Source: Bosea sp. 29B (GTDB taxonomy: Bacteria > Pseudomonadota > Alphaproteobacteria > Rhizobiales > Beijerinckiaceae). Taken from it: a stretch of DNA of 64,000 bases. A program made the translations under genes and the position numbers. Of this stretch, positions 17,268 to 26,361 are shown piece after piece (the first letter of the stretch is position 1; every line of letters starts with the position of its first letter). The notes under the pieces were generated by a model, which saw only the letters and a program-made list of their open reading frames with translations, was not told the DNA's origin and did not search any database. The DNA lies in the NCBI RefSeq assembly GCF_902506165.1, contig NZ_LR733817.1:3023937-3087936 (forward strand), written 5' to 3'.

Positions 17268-18884
17268 ATGCACGACCCCCTCTCGGTCGCCGAGGAGCTG
17301 ATCGAGCTGACCACGACGCTCGCCACCGAGCGTCGCCTCGAGGCCCTGCTCGGGGCCGTGGTCAACTCGGCGCGCCGCCTCACCCGCGCCGAGGGCGGGC
17401 GCGTGCTCGTGCTCGACCGGACCGGGCGGCACCTGCACGGCCTCGTCGGCCAGAACGACGTCGCGCCCGACGCCGCGGCGCTCCCCGGCGAGATCCCGGT
17501 CTATGCCGAGGGCAATGCCTTCAACCTGCGCGACGCCAATGTCTTCGCCGCGGTCACCGGCAAGATCGTCAATCTCGCCGATGTCTACGACTATAGCGGC
17601 TTCGATTTCGTGCGGCTGCGCGAGCAGGACGAGCGCACCGGCTATCGCACGCGCTCCTTCGTGGTGGCGCCGCTCTGGAACGTCGAAGGCGTGACCCTCG
17701 GCGTGCTCCAATTGATCAATGTTCAATTGACCCCCGGCGGCGAGATCGGGGCGCTGCCCAAGGCTTTCGAGCGCGTTGTCGGTTCCTTCGCTGCCCATGC
17801 CGCGGTCGCGATGGCCAATGCCCGGTTGTTCGAGGAAAATCGCGAGCTGATCCGCCAGCTCGACCGCCGCAATGCCGATCTCGCCCGCGAGAATTCGCGG
17901 CTGAAGGTGATGGCCGCGCCGCAGGAAGAGCAGGTCGTCGGTGAGAGCCCGGCCTTCCGGGCGGCGCTCGACCTGGCGCGCCGCGCCGCCTCCTCGTCGG
18001 TGGCGGTGCTGATGCTCGGCGAGACCGGCACCGGCAAGGACGTCTTCGCCAACGCCGTCCATCGGCAGGGCAAGCGCCGGGACCGGCCCTTCGTCGCGCA
18101 AAACTGTGCGGCATTGCCCGAGACGCTGCTGGAGAGCGAGCTCTTCGGCCATCGCAAGGGCGCTTTCTCGGGCGCGCTCGCCGACAAGAAGGGGTTGGTC
18201 CACGAGGCCAATGGCGGCACGCTCTTCCTCGACGAGATCGGCGACATGCCGCTGCCGCTGCAGGCGAAGATCCTGCGCCTGCTCGAGGAGGGGTCGGTGC
18301 GTCGCCTCGGCGACACAAGGCTCGAAAAGGTCGATGTCCGCATCATCGCCGCGACCAATCTCGACCTGCCGCAGAAGATCGCGCAGGGCACCTTCCGCGA
18401 GGACCTGTACTACCGGCTCAGCGTCTTCCCGGTGACGATCCCGCCGCTGCGCGAGCGGCCCTCCGACATCCCGCTACTGATCGATTTCTTCCTCAGGCGC
18501 ATCGCGCAGGTCCATGGTCGCGAGGGCTTCGCCCTGACGCCGCGCGCGCTCGATGCGCTTTGCCGCTGGCGCTATCCCGGCAATGTCCGCGAACTCAAGA
18601 ACATGGCCGAGCGCGCCGCTCTCCTGATCGACGGCGACGAGCGCATCGACCTGAAGCATCTGCCGGCCCAGCTCGCCAGGGCGGCGCCTGATATCATCGT
18701 GCAGACGCCGGCGGCCGAAGGAAGCGGCAGCCTGCGCTCGGCCGTGCGCCAATACGAGGCGATCGTGATCGAGAATCGCCTGCGCGAAGCCGGCTGGAAC
18801 CAGAGCCGAGCCGCGCGCCTGCTGCAGATATCGCGCCGCAGCCTGGTCGAGAAGCTGCAGCGCTACGCCATCAGGACGCCATGA
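17268..18884 (+). CDS. Sigma-54-dependent transcriptional activator (GAF-AAA-Fis)
   Basis: This 538-aa bacterial enhancer-binding protein probably activates the sigma-54 promoter of hcp, as VasH does in Vibrio. A GAF sensor domain covers about residues 10-190. The AAA+ domain covers about 220-450, with Walker A GETGTGKD, the sigma-54 contact loop GAFSGA near residue 298 and Walker B GGTLFLDEIGD. A Fis-type helix-turn-helix closes the protein (WNQSRAARLLQISRRSLVEKLQRY). The loop has Ser where most family members have Thr (GAFTGA). ATG 17268 lies 22 bases after clpV, so the two are probably co-transcribed. The GAF ligand is unknown. Confidence 0.9.
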   Translation: MHDPLSVAEELIELTTTLATERRLEALLGAVVNSARRLTRAEGGRVLVLDRTGRHLHGLVGQNDVAPDAAALPGEIPVYAEGNAFNLRDANVFAAVTGKIVNLADVYDYSGFDFVRLREQDERTGYRTRSFVVAPLWNVEGVTLGVLQLINVQLTPGGEIGALPKAFERVVGSFAAHAAVAMANARLFEENRELIRQLDRRNADLARENSRLKVMAAPQEEQVVGESPAFRAALDLARRAASSSVAVLMLGETGTGKDVFANAVHRQGKRRDRPFVAQNCAALPETLLESELFGHRKGAFSGALADKKGLVHEANGGTLFLDEIGDMPLPLQAKILRLLEEGSVRRLGDTRLEKVDVRIIAATNLDLPQKIAQGTFREDLYYRLSVFPVTIPPLRERPSDIPLLIDFFLRRIAQVHGREGFALTPRALDALCRWRYPGNVRELKNMAERAALLIDGDERIDLKHLPAQLARAAPDIIVQTPAAEGSGSLRSAVRQYEAIVIENRLREAGWNQSRAARLLQISRRSLVEKLQRYAIRTP

Positions 18885-18911
18885 GCAAGGCAGGGCGAAG
18901 AGGAAGCATCG

Positions 18912-20258
18912 ATGGATAGGGCGGACGAGGCGGATCGCGCCCTCAACGCCTTCGTCTCTGGCAGGATGCCGTTCGAGCGGCTCGTGGCGGCGCTGAAGAG
19001 CCTGGCCTTCGGCGATGGCACGGCGCTGTCGGTCCTGGCGCGGCTGGAAAGCTGGGCGAATGAGGGGCGCCTGCCTGCCGATCTCGCAGCCCTTCTCGCC
19101 GGCGAGCTCGGTGGTAGCTCGGCGGCTGCCGTACCTGGCGACGCCGGCCTCGATCCTCCGACCGTCCCCCTTGCTCCGCCGCGCCCGGCCGCGCCCGATC
19201 CGGCCGTTGCCCTGCCGCCCGCCGGCACGATCCGCGACAAGGTCGACGAGGTCGTCGTCAACGCCCTGATCGGCGATTTCGTCGGCCTGCGTGGCCGTAA
19301 CCGCCCGGGTGAAACCCGCGCGGACACCGCGCTCGATGCCAGCCTCGCCGATTTCCGCAGCCTGCGCTTCCGGCGCGACGCCAGCAATGCCGAGGTCGGC
19401 CGCGCGCGCCGCTTCGAACTCGATCCCAGACGCGAGACGCGTCAGATCGGCATCGGCACCATGCTGAAGGACCGCTTCATCCTCGATGCCGAGATCGGCC
19501 GGGGTGGCATGGGCACGGTTTATCGAGCCGTCGACCGGCGCCGGCTCGAAGCGATGCGCCACCAGCCCTATGTCGCGCTGAAGCTGCTCGGCGGCGACTT
19601 CCGTCATCATCCGCAAGCGCTACGCACGATCGAGGCGGAGGCGCGCCGGGCGCAGGAACTCGCCCACCCGAATATCGTGACGATCCATGATTTCGAGCGC
19701 GATGGCGGCCATCTCTTCATCGTCATGGAGCTGCTCGAGGGCGAGCCGCTCGATCAGCGCATCGCCCGCGCCGGGGCAACCGCGGTCGGCTGGGAGGAGG
19801 GGAGGGAGATCCTGGAGGGGCTCTGCGCCGGCCTTGCCCACGCGCATATGCGCGGCGTGGTTCATGCCGACATCAAGCCGGCCAATGTCTTTCTTTCTGC
19901 GAGCGGCGTGAAGCTGCTCGATTTCGGCATCGCCAGCGCCGCCCGAGACGGCGGCTTCGATCCGAGCTCGCTCGGCGGGCTGACCCCGGCCTATGCCAGC
20001 CCGCAGATGATCGAGGCGGCCGAACGCCGGGCGGATGACGACGTCTATGCGCTGGGCTGCATCACCTATGAGCTGCTCGCCGGCTGCCACCCCTTCGACG
20101 GCAAGGCCGCGATCGAAGCGCGGGAGCGTGGTCTCTCGCCGGCGAGACCCGTCGATGTCGAGGACAAGGTCTGGCTGGCTGTGACGACAGCGCTCGCCTT
20201 CGAACGCGAACAGCGCCCGGCCGACGCCTCGGCGTTCGCACGGGCGCTGTTCGGCTGA
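18912..20258 (+). CDS. Second Ser/Thr protein kinase next to the T6SS cluster
   Basis: This 448-aa protein has a C-terminal Hanks kinase domain (about residues 188-447): GRGGMGTVYRAVDRRR, catalytic loop HADIKPANVF near residue 317, DFGIAS, and a normal activation-segment end (TPAYASPQM). It is also a non-RD kinase. The first 180 residues are not kinase; they are helical at the start and Ala/Pro-rich around 75-110, and I do not recognise them. There is no membrane helix. It lies 27 bases after the sigma-54 activator on the same strand, so it is probably the last gene of the T6SS transcription unit. Substrates could be TagH or the adjacent partner-switch proteins; neither is shown. Confidence 0.85.
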   Translation: MDRADEADRALNAFVSGRMPFERLVAALKSLAFGDGTALSVLARLESWANEGRLPADLAALLAGELGGSSAAAVPGDAGLDPPTVPLAPPRPAAPDPAVALPPAGTIRDKVDEVVVNALIGDFVGLRGRNRPGETRADTALDASLADFRSLRFRRDASNAEVGRARRFELDPRRETRQIGIGTMLKDRFILDAEIGRGGMGTVYRAVDRRRLEAMRHQPYVALKLLGGDFRHHPQALRTIEAEARRAQELAHPNIVTIHDFERDGGHLFIVMELLEGEPLDQRIARAGATAVGWEEGREILEGLCAGLAHAHMRGVVHADIKPANVFLSASGVKLLDFGIASAARDGGFDPSSLGGLTPAYASPQMIEAAERRADDDVYALGCITYELLAGCHPFDGKAAIEARERGLSPARPVDVEDKVWLAVTTALAFEREQRPADASAFARALFG

Positions 20259-20264
20259 GCAGTT

Positions 20265-21041
20265 CTAGCGCTCGCCGCTGTCGACCAGCGCCGTGATCGC
20301 GGCGATGCCCTCGGCATAGGCCGAATTCGGCGCGAGCAGCGAAAAGAGCCCGCCGCTGCCGAGCCTGACCATGTCCTCGCTGAGCGGCAGCACCGCCGCG
20401 ACCGGCACGCGATAGGTGCTGGCGATCCTGTCGGAGAGCTCGCGGAAATCGAGCGAGGGCAGCACCTTGTTGACGATCAAAAGCAGCTGCGGCACGCCGA
20501 GCCGGCGGGCGAGGTCGAGCGTGACCGCGGTGCCCTGATAATCCTGATGGTCGGGCCGCAGCACGAGCAGGAGCGTGTCCGAGATCGCGATCGAGAGCAG
20601 CGTCTCCTCGTTGACGCCCGGATGGGTGTCGATCAGCAGATAGTCGAGCGCCAGCGCCCGGGAGAGTTCCTGAAAGCCGTCGTTCAGCAGGTTGACGTCG
20701 TAACCTTCCTTGACGACGCGGGCGATCTCACCGGGCCGAATGCTCGACGGCACCAGCATGACGGCTCCGCCCGGTGCCTCCCCGGTCGTCTCGGCGATCC
20801 GGCCGGTGACGTCATGGGCGGCTTCTTCGATCCGGCAGCGCCCCCAGAGATAATCGTTGAGCGTATAGCGCAGCCGGTCCGGCTCGAGTCCGAACAGCAC
20901 GTGGATGCCGGGCGACTGGATGTCGGTGTCGACGATGGCGACGCGCCGCCCGCGCAAGGCGAGTCTGGCGGCGATGTTCGCGGTGGTGTTGGATTTGCCG
21001 GTGCCGCCCCGGTAGGAGTGCGTCGAGACGATGATGGTCAT
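20265..21041 (-). CDS. ParA/MinD-family ATPase
   Basis: This 258-aa SIMIBI-class P-loop ATPase belongs to the ParA/MinD group that positions cargo on the nucleoid or membrane. Its deviant Walker A is YRGGTGKSNTTANIA at about residues 10-24, Walker A' is VDTDIQSPGIHVLFG, and Walker B is LLIDTHPGVNEET. The signature Lys at the start of KGGxGK is Arg here. No amphipathic MinD tail is obvious. The ATG overlaps the stop of the coiled-coil gene upstream (21,038-21,041), so the two are translated together. It converges on the kinase gene with a 6-base gap. Confidence 0.85.
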   Translation of the reverse strand: MTIIVSTHSYRGGTGKSNTTANIAARLALRGRRVAIVDTDIQSPGIHVLFGLEPDRLRYTLNDYLWGRCRIEEAAHDVTGRIAETTGEAPGGAVMLVPSSIRPGEIARVVKEGYDVNLLNDGFQELSRALALDYLLIDTHPGVNEETLLSIAISDTLLLVLRPDHQDYQGTAVTLDLARRLGVPQLLLIVNKVLPSLDFRELSDRIASTYRVPVAAVLPLSEDMVRLGSGGLFSLLAPNSAYAEGIAAITALVDSGER

Positions 21042-21490
21042 ATCCGCTCGCTCTTATCCGAGCCTGCAGCGGCATGACGCTGCCGCATCGCCTGGGCGCG
21101 TTCCTGCAGCGCCCTGAAGTAGTCGGTCTCGACGATCCCTGCGACCTCGCGCTCCTTGCGCGTCTGGTCGATCTCGATGACGAGGCGCTGCACCTGCGTC
21201 TTCAGGTTGGCGTTCTCGCTGGCGATGTTGCGGTTGGCGTCTTCGAGCCGGCGATTGGCCTCCTTGAGCTCCGCCAGCATCTCGCCCAGTCGGAACTCGC
21301 GCGCCTCGATTTGCACCGCCATGCTGCCGAAAGCCTCGGCGAGCTCGCGGATCGTCTCAGGTACCTCGGCGTCGGCCGTCATGGCGAACAGGCTGTCGAT
21401 ATTGTCGTAGTCGCCGCGGGCGAGCTCGCCGCAGAGATCGCGCAGGCGCCGGGCGAAAAGGTCGGGGGAGGCGAGGCTGTGGGCATCCAT
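21038..21490 (-). CDS. Coiled-coil protein paired with the ParA-like ATPase
   Basis: This protein of about 150 aa is not one I recognise by name. Residues about 65-120 form a continuous coiled coil rich in Glu, Ala, Asn and Leu (heptads through FRLGEMLAELKEANRRLEDANRN). The N-terminal part (FARRLRDLCGELARGDYDNIDSLF) is helical, and there are no membrane segments. I chose ATG 21490; GTG at 21499 is an alternative. It is translationally coupled to the ParA-like gene, so it may be the ATPase's adaptor or cargo. It is divergent from the anti-sigma-like gene at 21,623. Confidence 0.75.
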   Translation of the reverse strand: MDAHSLASPDLFARRLRDLCGELARGDYDNIDSLFAMTADAEVPETIRELAEAFGSMAVQIEAREFRLGEMLAELKEANRRLEDANRNIASENANLKTQVQRLVIEIDQTRKEREVAGIVETDYFRALQERAQAMRQRHAAAGSDKSERI

Positions 21491-21622
21491 GCGGGGCACA
21501 GTAGAGCGGCATCGATGACAGAAAGAGGAAGGCGCGATTGCCCTGCCGCTATGTCAACGTAGTTTCGCAATCGGGCCCTAGCGTCACAGGCGAATGACAA
21601 TCGCCGACCCGAAGGGCGTTGA

Positions 21623-22075
21623 ATGCTGGCGCGCGGTATCCATGTCGTCCTTCGGAGCGACACGCATGAAATCCGGCGCCTCGCCGATGCGATCGAGTAT
21701 CTGGCCGATTCGCTTCAGCTGCCCCAGCCGATGATCTTCAAGCTCAATCTCGCACTCGATGAACTGATCACCAACACGATCGCCTATGGCTACGCCGAAC
21801 AGAAGGACGGCGTCATCGACATCGAGATGCGCCGCCATGACGACCGTGTCGTCGTGAAGCTGATCGACAGTGCTGCGGCCTTCGACCCGCTTTCGGCCCT
21901 GGAGCCGGACACGGCCGCCGCGCTGGAGGACCGCAAGATCGGCGGCCTCGGCATCCATTTCGTCCGCACGCTGATCGACGAGGTCGACTATCAGCGCGAC
22001 GACGACCGCAATGTCATCACGTTGACGCTTCTCTTGCCGCCGCAGCCGGTGACGGCCGCCGGTGCCCACCCCTGA
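21623..22075 (+). CDS. RsbW-like anti-sigma regulatory factor (HATPase)
   Basis: This 150-aa single-domain GHKL ATPase resembles RsbW/SpoIIAB-type kinases, which bind a target (often a sigma factor) or phosphorylate a STAS antagonist. The N box is LNLALDELITNTIAYGY (about residues 41-57), the G1-like segment is LIDSAAAFDP and the G2 box is GGLGIHFVRTLIDEVDY. The STAS partner is encoded 46 bases downstream. Its target is unknown; no alternative sigma factor gene is visible in the window, so the target may be outside or a non-sigma protein. Confidence 0.85.
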   Translation: MLARGIHVVLRSDTHEIRRLADAIEYLADSLQLPQPMIFKLNLALDELITNTIAYGYAEQKDGVIDIEMRRHDDRVVVKLIDSAAAFDPLSALEPDTAAALEDRKIGGLGIHFVRTLIDEVDYQRDDDRNVITLTLLLPPQPVTAAGAHP

Positions 22076-22121
22076 ACGAGCAGTTCCGGCCTGACCCGCC
22101 GCCACAGGAGAGGAACGGCTC

Positions 22122-22469
22122 ATGATGGAGTCGCAGACCATTGGCGAGATGCGCGTCTTGTCGCTCACGGGCCGGCTCGACAGCATCAATGCGGCCGAGA
22201 TGGAAGCCGCGATCGTGGCCGAGATCCGCGAGGGCGCCGTGCGCCTCGTGCTCGACTGTTCGGGGCTGACCTATGTCTCCAGCGCCGGCCTGCGTGTCTT
22301 CCTCGTCGTCGCCAAGCGCATGCGCGAGATCGGCGGCCGGGTCATCCTCGCGGGCCTCGCCCCCTCGGTGAAGGAGGTGTTCGCGATCAGCGGCTTCCTG
22401 CAGATCCTCACGGTTTGCGAAACCCGGGACGACGCCATCGCTATGTATGAGCAAGAGGCCGCGCGATAA
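22122..22469 (+). CDS. STAS-domain anti-anti-sigma factor (RsbV/SpoIIAA-like)
   Basis: This 115-aa protein is a single STAS domain. The conserved phosphorylation loop is LTYVSSAGLRVFL at about residues 47-59, where a Ser would be phosphorylated by the partner RsbW-like kinase. The upstream GGAGAGGAACGGCTC gives a good ribosome-binding site. It forms a two-gene partner switch with the preceding gene. A PP2C/SpoIIE phosphatase to reset it is not adjacent; the nearest PP2C is PppA of the T6SS, 12 kb upstream. Downstream is a 386-base gap before tRNA-Ser. Confidence 0.88.
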   Translation: MMESQTIGEMRVLSLTGRLDSINAAEMEAAIVAEIREGAVRLVLDCSGLTYVSSAGLRVFLVVAKRMREIGGRVILAGLAPSVKEVFAISGFLQILTVCETRDDAIAMYEQEAAR

Positions 22470-22855
22470 CAGTCGGAGCAGCCCAACATGTGAACGGAAC
22501 GCAGGAGGATAGCTCGGCAGCGGTCAACATGTGCCAGCTCAAGACGTAAGGCGGCGTGGATTGCCGGAAAACGGTCCTTCAAGGCGGCAGCAAAGTGCGG
22601 ATATCACCGGTTCATCATTCTCTCCCAAACCGGACGTTGTGAGCGTCGGGAATGGGCCAACTCTCGACAGAAAATTAGTCACTGCGGTTGTCGTGCGGAA
22701 CCGCAGTCGCGCGGGCCGAGCAGAGAAACGGCCCTTTGAAAGGCGCAAAAGTTCTCGGCTGCCACGGAACAGAGAACGTCCCGGCGCCTTCAAGCCGCGG
22801 AAATCCCGGCCATTTCGAGCGGTTCTGCGCCGAGGGCTGAAGCTGGGAGACTTGC
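22470..22855. other. Gene-poor stretch before tRNA-Ser
   Basis: I see no credible gene here. The open frames on both strands lack a ribosome-binding site and have Arg/Pro/Ser-rich compositions typical of chance frames in GC-rich DNA. The tRNA lies at the end, read leftward into this stretch, so part of it is presumably the tRNA 3' trailer. No clear terminator hairpin was found. Confidence 0.5.
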
Positions 22856-22945
22856 TGGCGGACAGGGCGGGATTCGAACCCGCGATACGGTTTCCCGTAT
22901 ACACACTTTCCAGGCGTGCGCCTTCAACCACTCGGCCACCTGTCC
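22856..22945 (-). tRNA. tRNA-Ser (anticodon GGA)
   Basis: On the minus strand the sequence begins with acceptor arm GGACAGG (plus 22,939-22,945) and ends with CCTGTCC, discriminator G and an encoded CCA. The anticodon loop reads CTGGAAA, giving anticodon GGA. A long variable arm (TACGGGAAACCGTA) and the T arm GGGTTCGAATCCC are both present, as required for a class II tRNA-Ser. No integrase or duplicated tRNA end lies nearby. Confidence 0.97.
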
Positions 22946-23112
22946 GGCGCGCTGCTTATGGCGTCCATGCGCGCGACTTTCAAGGCCTAAAGCCATCGGC
23001 TGCACAGGGTTGCGTGCAATTGTCCTTTGCCGTTGCATGATCGCGGGCGAGGGGACACATGCAGATGCACCGGTGCAGCCCATCGAGGCTCTCGCGGCCG
23101 GCTGTGGCGGGA

Positions 23113-23445
23113 ATGGGGGAAGGCTTGCGGGTTCTCGTCAGGATGCTGGGGTACCTTCTCGTTGCCGGCGGCTTCGTCGCGCTGCTCACTGATGGCGCGC
23201 GCTCGATCGCCAATTCGGCCCTGCGCTTTACGCCGCTCGGCGAGACCGCGCTGACGTTTCTCGGCGAGCGCTTCCGTCAGCTGCAGCCTGCGGTCGAACG
23301 CAATCTCCACCCCATGCTCTGGGACCCGGTGCTGGTCCATGTGCTGCAGGTGCCGACCGCAGCGGCCGGATTGCTGCTCGGCTTCCTCCTGCTCTGGCTC
23401 GGTGCGGCGCCCAAATCCGTGATCGGCATCGTCACGCGACGGTGA
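23113..23445 (+). CDS. Small membrane protein, unknown function
   Basis: This protein of about 110 aa has two hydrophobic helices, [18 protein letters not shown] near the N-terminus and [15 protein letters not shown] near the C-terminus, joined by about 50 polar residues ([19 protein letters not shown]). I do not recognise a named family. ATG 23113 puts the first helix right after the start; the frame extends upstream to 23,059. It stands alone between tRNA-Ser and the broken yifB gene. Confidence 0.65.
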   Translation: MGEGLRVLVRMLGYLLVAGGFVALLTDGARSIANSALRFTPLGETALTFLGERFRQLQPAVERNLHPMLWDPVLVHVLQVPTAAAGLLLGFLLLWLGAAPKSVIGIVTRR

Positions 23446-23602
23446 TCATCTTGATGGGCCGTGTCACCGCGGCGCCGGTCCTGTTGCGGCAGGCGATCGC
23501 CCGCAACGCAGTCTTGCGAGGGGTGTTGCAAGTTCCCGATATGTTCTTGCAACCATGGCGCGCTTCCGCTAGCGTCATTGCGCGGGACTGGGGTGGGCTT
23601 GG

Positions 23603-24292
23603 ATGGTGACGCGAGTCGCGACTGTGGCGTTCGAAGGCATCGAGGCGCGCGCCGTCGATGTCCAGGTCCAGGTCACGCCCGGCGGCGTCGCCTTCATCTT
23701 GGTCGGCCTGCCCGACAAGGCCGTCGGCGAGAGCAAGGAGCGGGTCCGTGCCGCGCTGATCGCCTCGGGGCTGGCCTTGCCGGCCAAGCGCATCACCGTC
23801 AATCTCGCTCCGGCCGACCTGCCGAAGGAAGGCAGCCATTACGATCTGCCGATTGCGCTCGGCGTCATGGCGGCGATCGGCGCGATCCCGGCCGACGCGC
23901 TCGCCGGCTACACCGTGCTCGGCGAGCTTGCTCTCGATGGCTCGATCGCGCCGGTTGCCGGTGTATTGCCGGCCGCGATCGCGGCCTATGGCCGAGGGCA
24001 GGGGCTGATCTGCCCCGCCGCCAGCGGGTCGGAAGCGGCCTGGGCGGCTGGTGATCTCGATATCCTCGCGCCTCGTTCGCTGATCCAGCTCGCCAACCAT
24101 TTCAAGGGCACGCAGGTGATGGCGCGGCCTGAGCCGGCTGTCGCCCGCCAGAGCGGGCTGCTGCCCGACCTGCGCGACATCAAGGGCCAGGAGAGCGCCA
24201 AGCGCGTGCTCGAGATCGCCGCTGCCGGCGGCCACAATCTCCTCATGTTGTGGTACATCATTTGTTCGCCGAGAGATTGCCTAAGCTGCTGA
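23603..24292 (+). pseudogene. comM: Truncated yifB/comM (Mg-chelatase-like ATPase), 5' part
   Basis: The first 215 codons are a clear N-terminal YifB/ComM domain (FILVGLPDKAVGESKERVRAAL, LAPADLPKEGSHYDLPIALG, GELALDGSIAPVAGVLPA, LRDIKGQESAKRVLEIAAAGGHNLLM). In intact proteins of about 510 aa this is followed directly by the Walker A loop (IGPPGxGKS). Here homology stops at about 24,249 and the frame continues into 14 unrelated codons to a stop at 24,290-24,292. The ATPase and C-terminal domains are absent from the window, so the gene is broken and presumably inactive. DNA to the right of 24,249 is foreign to this gene, and its first bases are TGTTGTGGTACATC. Confidence 0.85.
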
Positions 24293-24522
24293 ATTTGTTG
24301 AACCGGCTTGCACGGGAAGGAATGAAGGCGCCGTTCTGTACTCGCTAAAGGAATGAAGCGTGCGCTACGAGGGAAAGTCCGCTCTCGGGCAGTCCAAGCG
24401 AGTTCATGCTCTTACCCAGAGCCATCGCGCAAACGGTACGCTGGTGTTCTCGCAGCGGAGCCGCCGGCAGCATTCCCGACCCGCGATCACGCTTGGCCTC
24501 TCGGCGCTTTAGAGGACAGTGT

Positions 24523-26361
24523 TCAAAACTCGTCCCAGCCGCCAACGGAGCCGCTTGCCGCGCGACGATTTTGGATCGGCAATGTCGTTGCGGCTTTCGG
24601 CAAGGCGCTGGCCATAAGAGATGCTGATTGGCGAAGCTGCGTGACCAGACCGCCAGCCGGATCGCTCTCCAGCCTGCCGTCTCCAGCATGGCCAATGCGG
24701 AAATCCTGGACCATCTTCTGCAGGGCTTCGGTTGCCCGCTGGAGTTCGGCCGCGACGCCGGCGCTCTGCTCTGCCATCGACGAATTGCGCTGGGTCATCT
24801 CGTCCATATGCGCGACGACCTTCGCGACCTCTTCAATGCCGTTGGCCTGTTCGCGCGAGGCGCTGGTGATGTCGGTCAAGGCAGAGGCGACACTGGTCGA
24901 GGAGCGCACGATCTCAGCGAGCGATGACCCAGCCTCGTTCACCAGCCTGACCCCCTCTCCAACCTCCTGCGTTGAGTTCGAGATCAGCTTTTTGATGTCA
25001 TTCGCAGCCTCGGCCGATCGCTGCGCCAGCGTCCGGACTTCGCTGGCGACCACTGCGAAGCCCTTGCCGGCATCGCCGGCTCGCGCGGCCTCTACCGCGG
25101 CATTGAGCGCAAGAAGATTGGTCTGGAAGGCGATGTCGTCGATCACGCGGATGATCTCGCCGATATCGTTCGAGGCCTTCTCAATCCGCTCCATCGCCAT
25201 CACGGCATCGGTGACGATCTTGCCACCGCGATTGGCGGCAGTGTCTGCAAGCGCGCCTAGGTCCGCAGCTTCTCGTGCGCGCTCATAGCTTTGCTTGACC
25301 GATGCCGCGAGTTCCTCAGTCGTTGCCGCCGTTTCTTCAAGCGAGGAGGCCTGCTCCTCGGTGCGCTGGGCAAGATCCTTGCTGTCGGAGCCGATCCGCT
25401 GCGACCCGACGGCCACCCGCGCCGAAATCTCGCTGACCGCGCGGATGATCGTCCCGAAGGAGTCGACCAATTCGTTGACGCCTCGGCACAGCTCTCCGAT
25501 CTCACCGGTCTTGCCGTCGAGCGGGATACGTTGCGTCAGATTCTTGGCCTGTGTCGCCGCAATAACGGTGCGCGTTTCCTCCACAGCCTGGCGAAGGGCG
25601 ATCTCCGCCTGCTTGTTGGCGGTGATGTCGGTCGCGAACTTCACCACTTTGGAGACTTGGCCGAGGGCATCGACGATCGGATTGTAGGATGCCTGGATCC
25701 AGACCTTGCGTCCGCCCTTCCCGATCCGCAGATATTGGCCGTCGTCATATTCGCCGCGGCCGAGCTTCTGCCAGAAGCCGGCATAGGCGTCACCGTTGCG
25801 CTCGCTGGGCTCGACGAACATCGAGTGGTGCTTGCCCATGATCTCGTCGAGGGTATAGCCCAGCGCCCGCAAGAAATTGTCGTTTGCGCCCAGGATATTG
25901 CCCGAAAGGTCGAACTCGATCACGGCCTGCGACTTGCCGATGGCCGCGATCTGGCCGTGGGCATTCGACATCGCTTCCTTTATGTCGGTTATGTCGGTCG
26001 CGTATTTGATGACCTTGAAGGGCTGGCCACCGCCGCGTCCGCAGATCGGCGTATAGGTCGCTTGCAGCCAGATGCGACGGCCATCCTTGGCGACGCGGGC
26101 GAACTGCGCCTGCAGCGCCTGCCCCCGTTTCAGATCCTGCCAGAAGGTGCGATAGGCCTCGCTGTCTCGCTCTTCCGGCGGCACGAACATCGAGTGGTGC
26201 TTGCCTGCGACCTCGCTGCGCGCATAGCCGACCGTCTTCAGAAAGATCTCGTTGGCGTCCAGTATTCGCCCGTCGAGGTCGAATTCGATGACCGCCTGCC
26301 AGCGTCGAATGGATGCAGCTTCCGCGGTCGCTTGCGAGCCGGCCTCTGAGAAAAACCGCAT
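24523..26361 (-). CDS. Soluble methyl-accepting chemotaxis protein with two PAS domains
   Basis: This 612-aa chemoreceptor has no membrane helix and should sense a cytoplasmic signal. Two PAS domains lie at about 20-135 and 140-260, each with the AxHHSMFV and WxQAxYxPI segments of the Aer/PAS-chemoreceptor group, which often binds flavin or heme. A HAMP-like region around 265-320 leads into the signalling domain, whose hairpin tip is [27 protein letters not shown]. The protein ends in GGWDEF, which resembles the pentapeptide tether that recruits CheR/CheB. No che genes are adjacent. It lies on the far side of the yifB break. Confidence 0.9.
   Translation of the reverse strand: MRFFSEAGSQATAEAASIRRWQAVIEFDLDGRILDANEIFLKTVGYARSEVAGKHHSMFVPPEERDSEAYRTFWQDLKRGQALQAQFARVAKDGRRIWLQATYTPICGRGGGQPFKVIKYATDITDIKEAMSNAHGQIAAIGKSQAVIEFDLSGNILGANDNFLRALGYTLDEIMGKHHSMFVEPSERNGDAYAGFWQKLGRGEYDDGQYLRIGKGGRKVWIQASYNPIVDALGQVSKVVKFATDITANKQAEIALRQAVEETRTVIAATQAKNLTQRIPLDGKTGEIGELCRGVNELVDSFGTIIRAVSEISARVAVGSQRIGSDSKDLAQRTEEQASSLEETAATTEELAASVKQSYERAREAADLGALADTAANRGGKIVTDAVMAMERIEKASNDIGEIIRVIDDIAFQTNLLALNAAVEAARAGDAGKGFAVVASEVRTLAQRSAEAANDIKKLISNSTQEVGEGVRLVNEAGSSLAEIVRSSTSVASALTDITSASREQANGIEEVAKVVAHMDEMTQRNSSMAEQSAGVAAELQRATEALQKMVQDFRIGHAGDGRLESDPAGGLVTQLRQSASLMASALPKAATTLPIQNRRAASGSVGGWDEF

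Noticed and set aside
22856..22945. tRNA-Ser as integration site of a genomic island
   Set aside because: No integrase is nearby and no duplicated tRNA 3' end was seen in the window; the break in the local gene order is at yifB, not at the tRNA.
22531..23040. Open frame of 169 codons on the plus strand
   Set aside because: It runs through the tRNA-Ser gene, which rules it out as a real protein gene.
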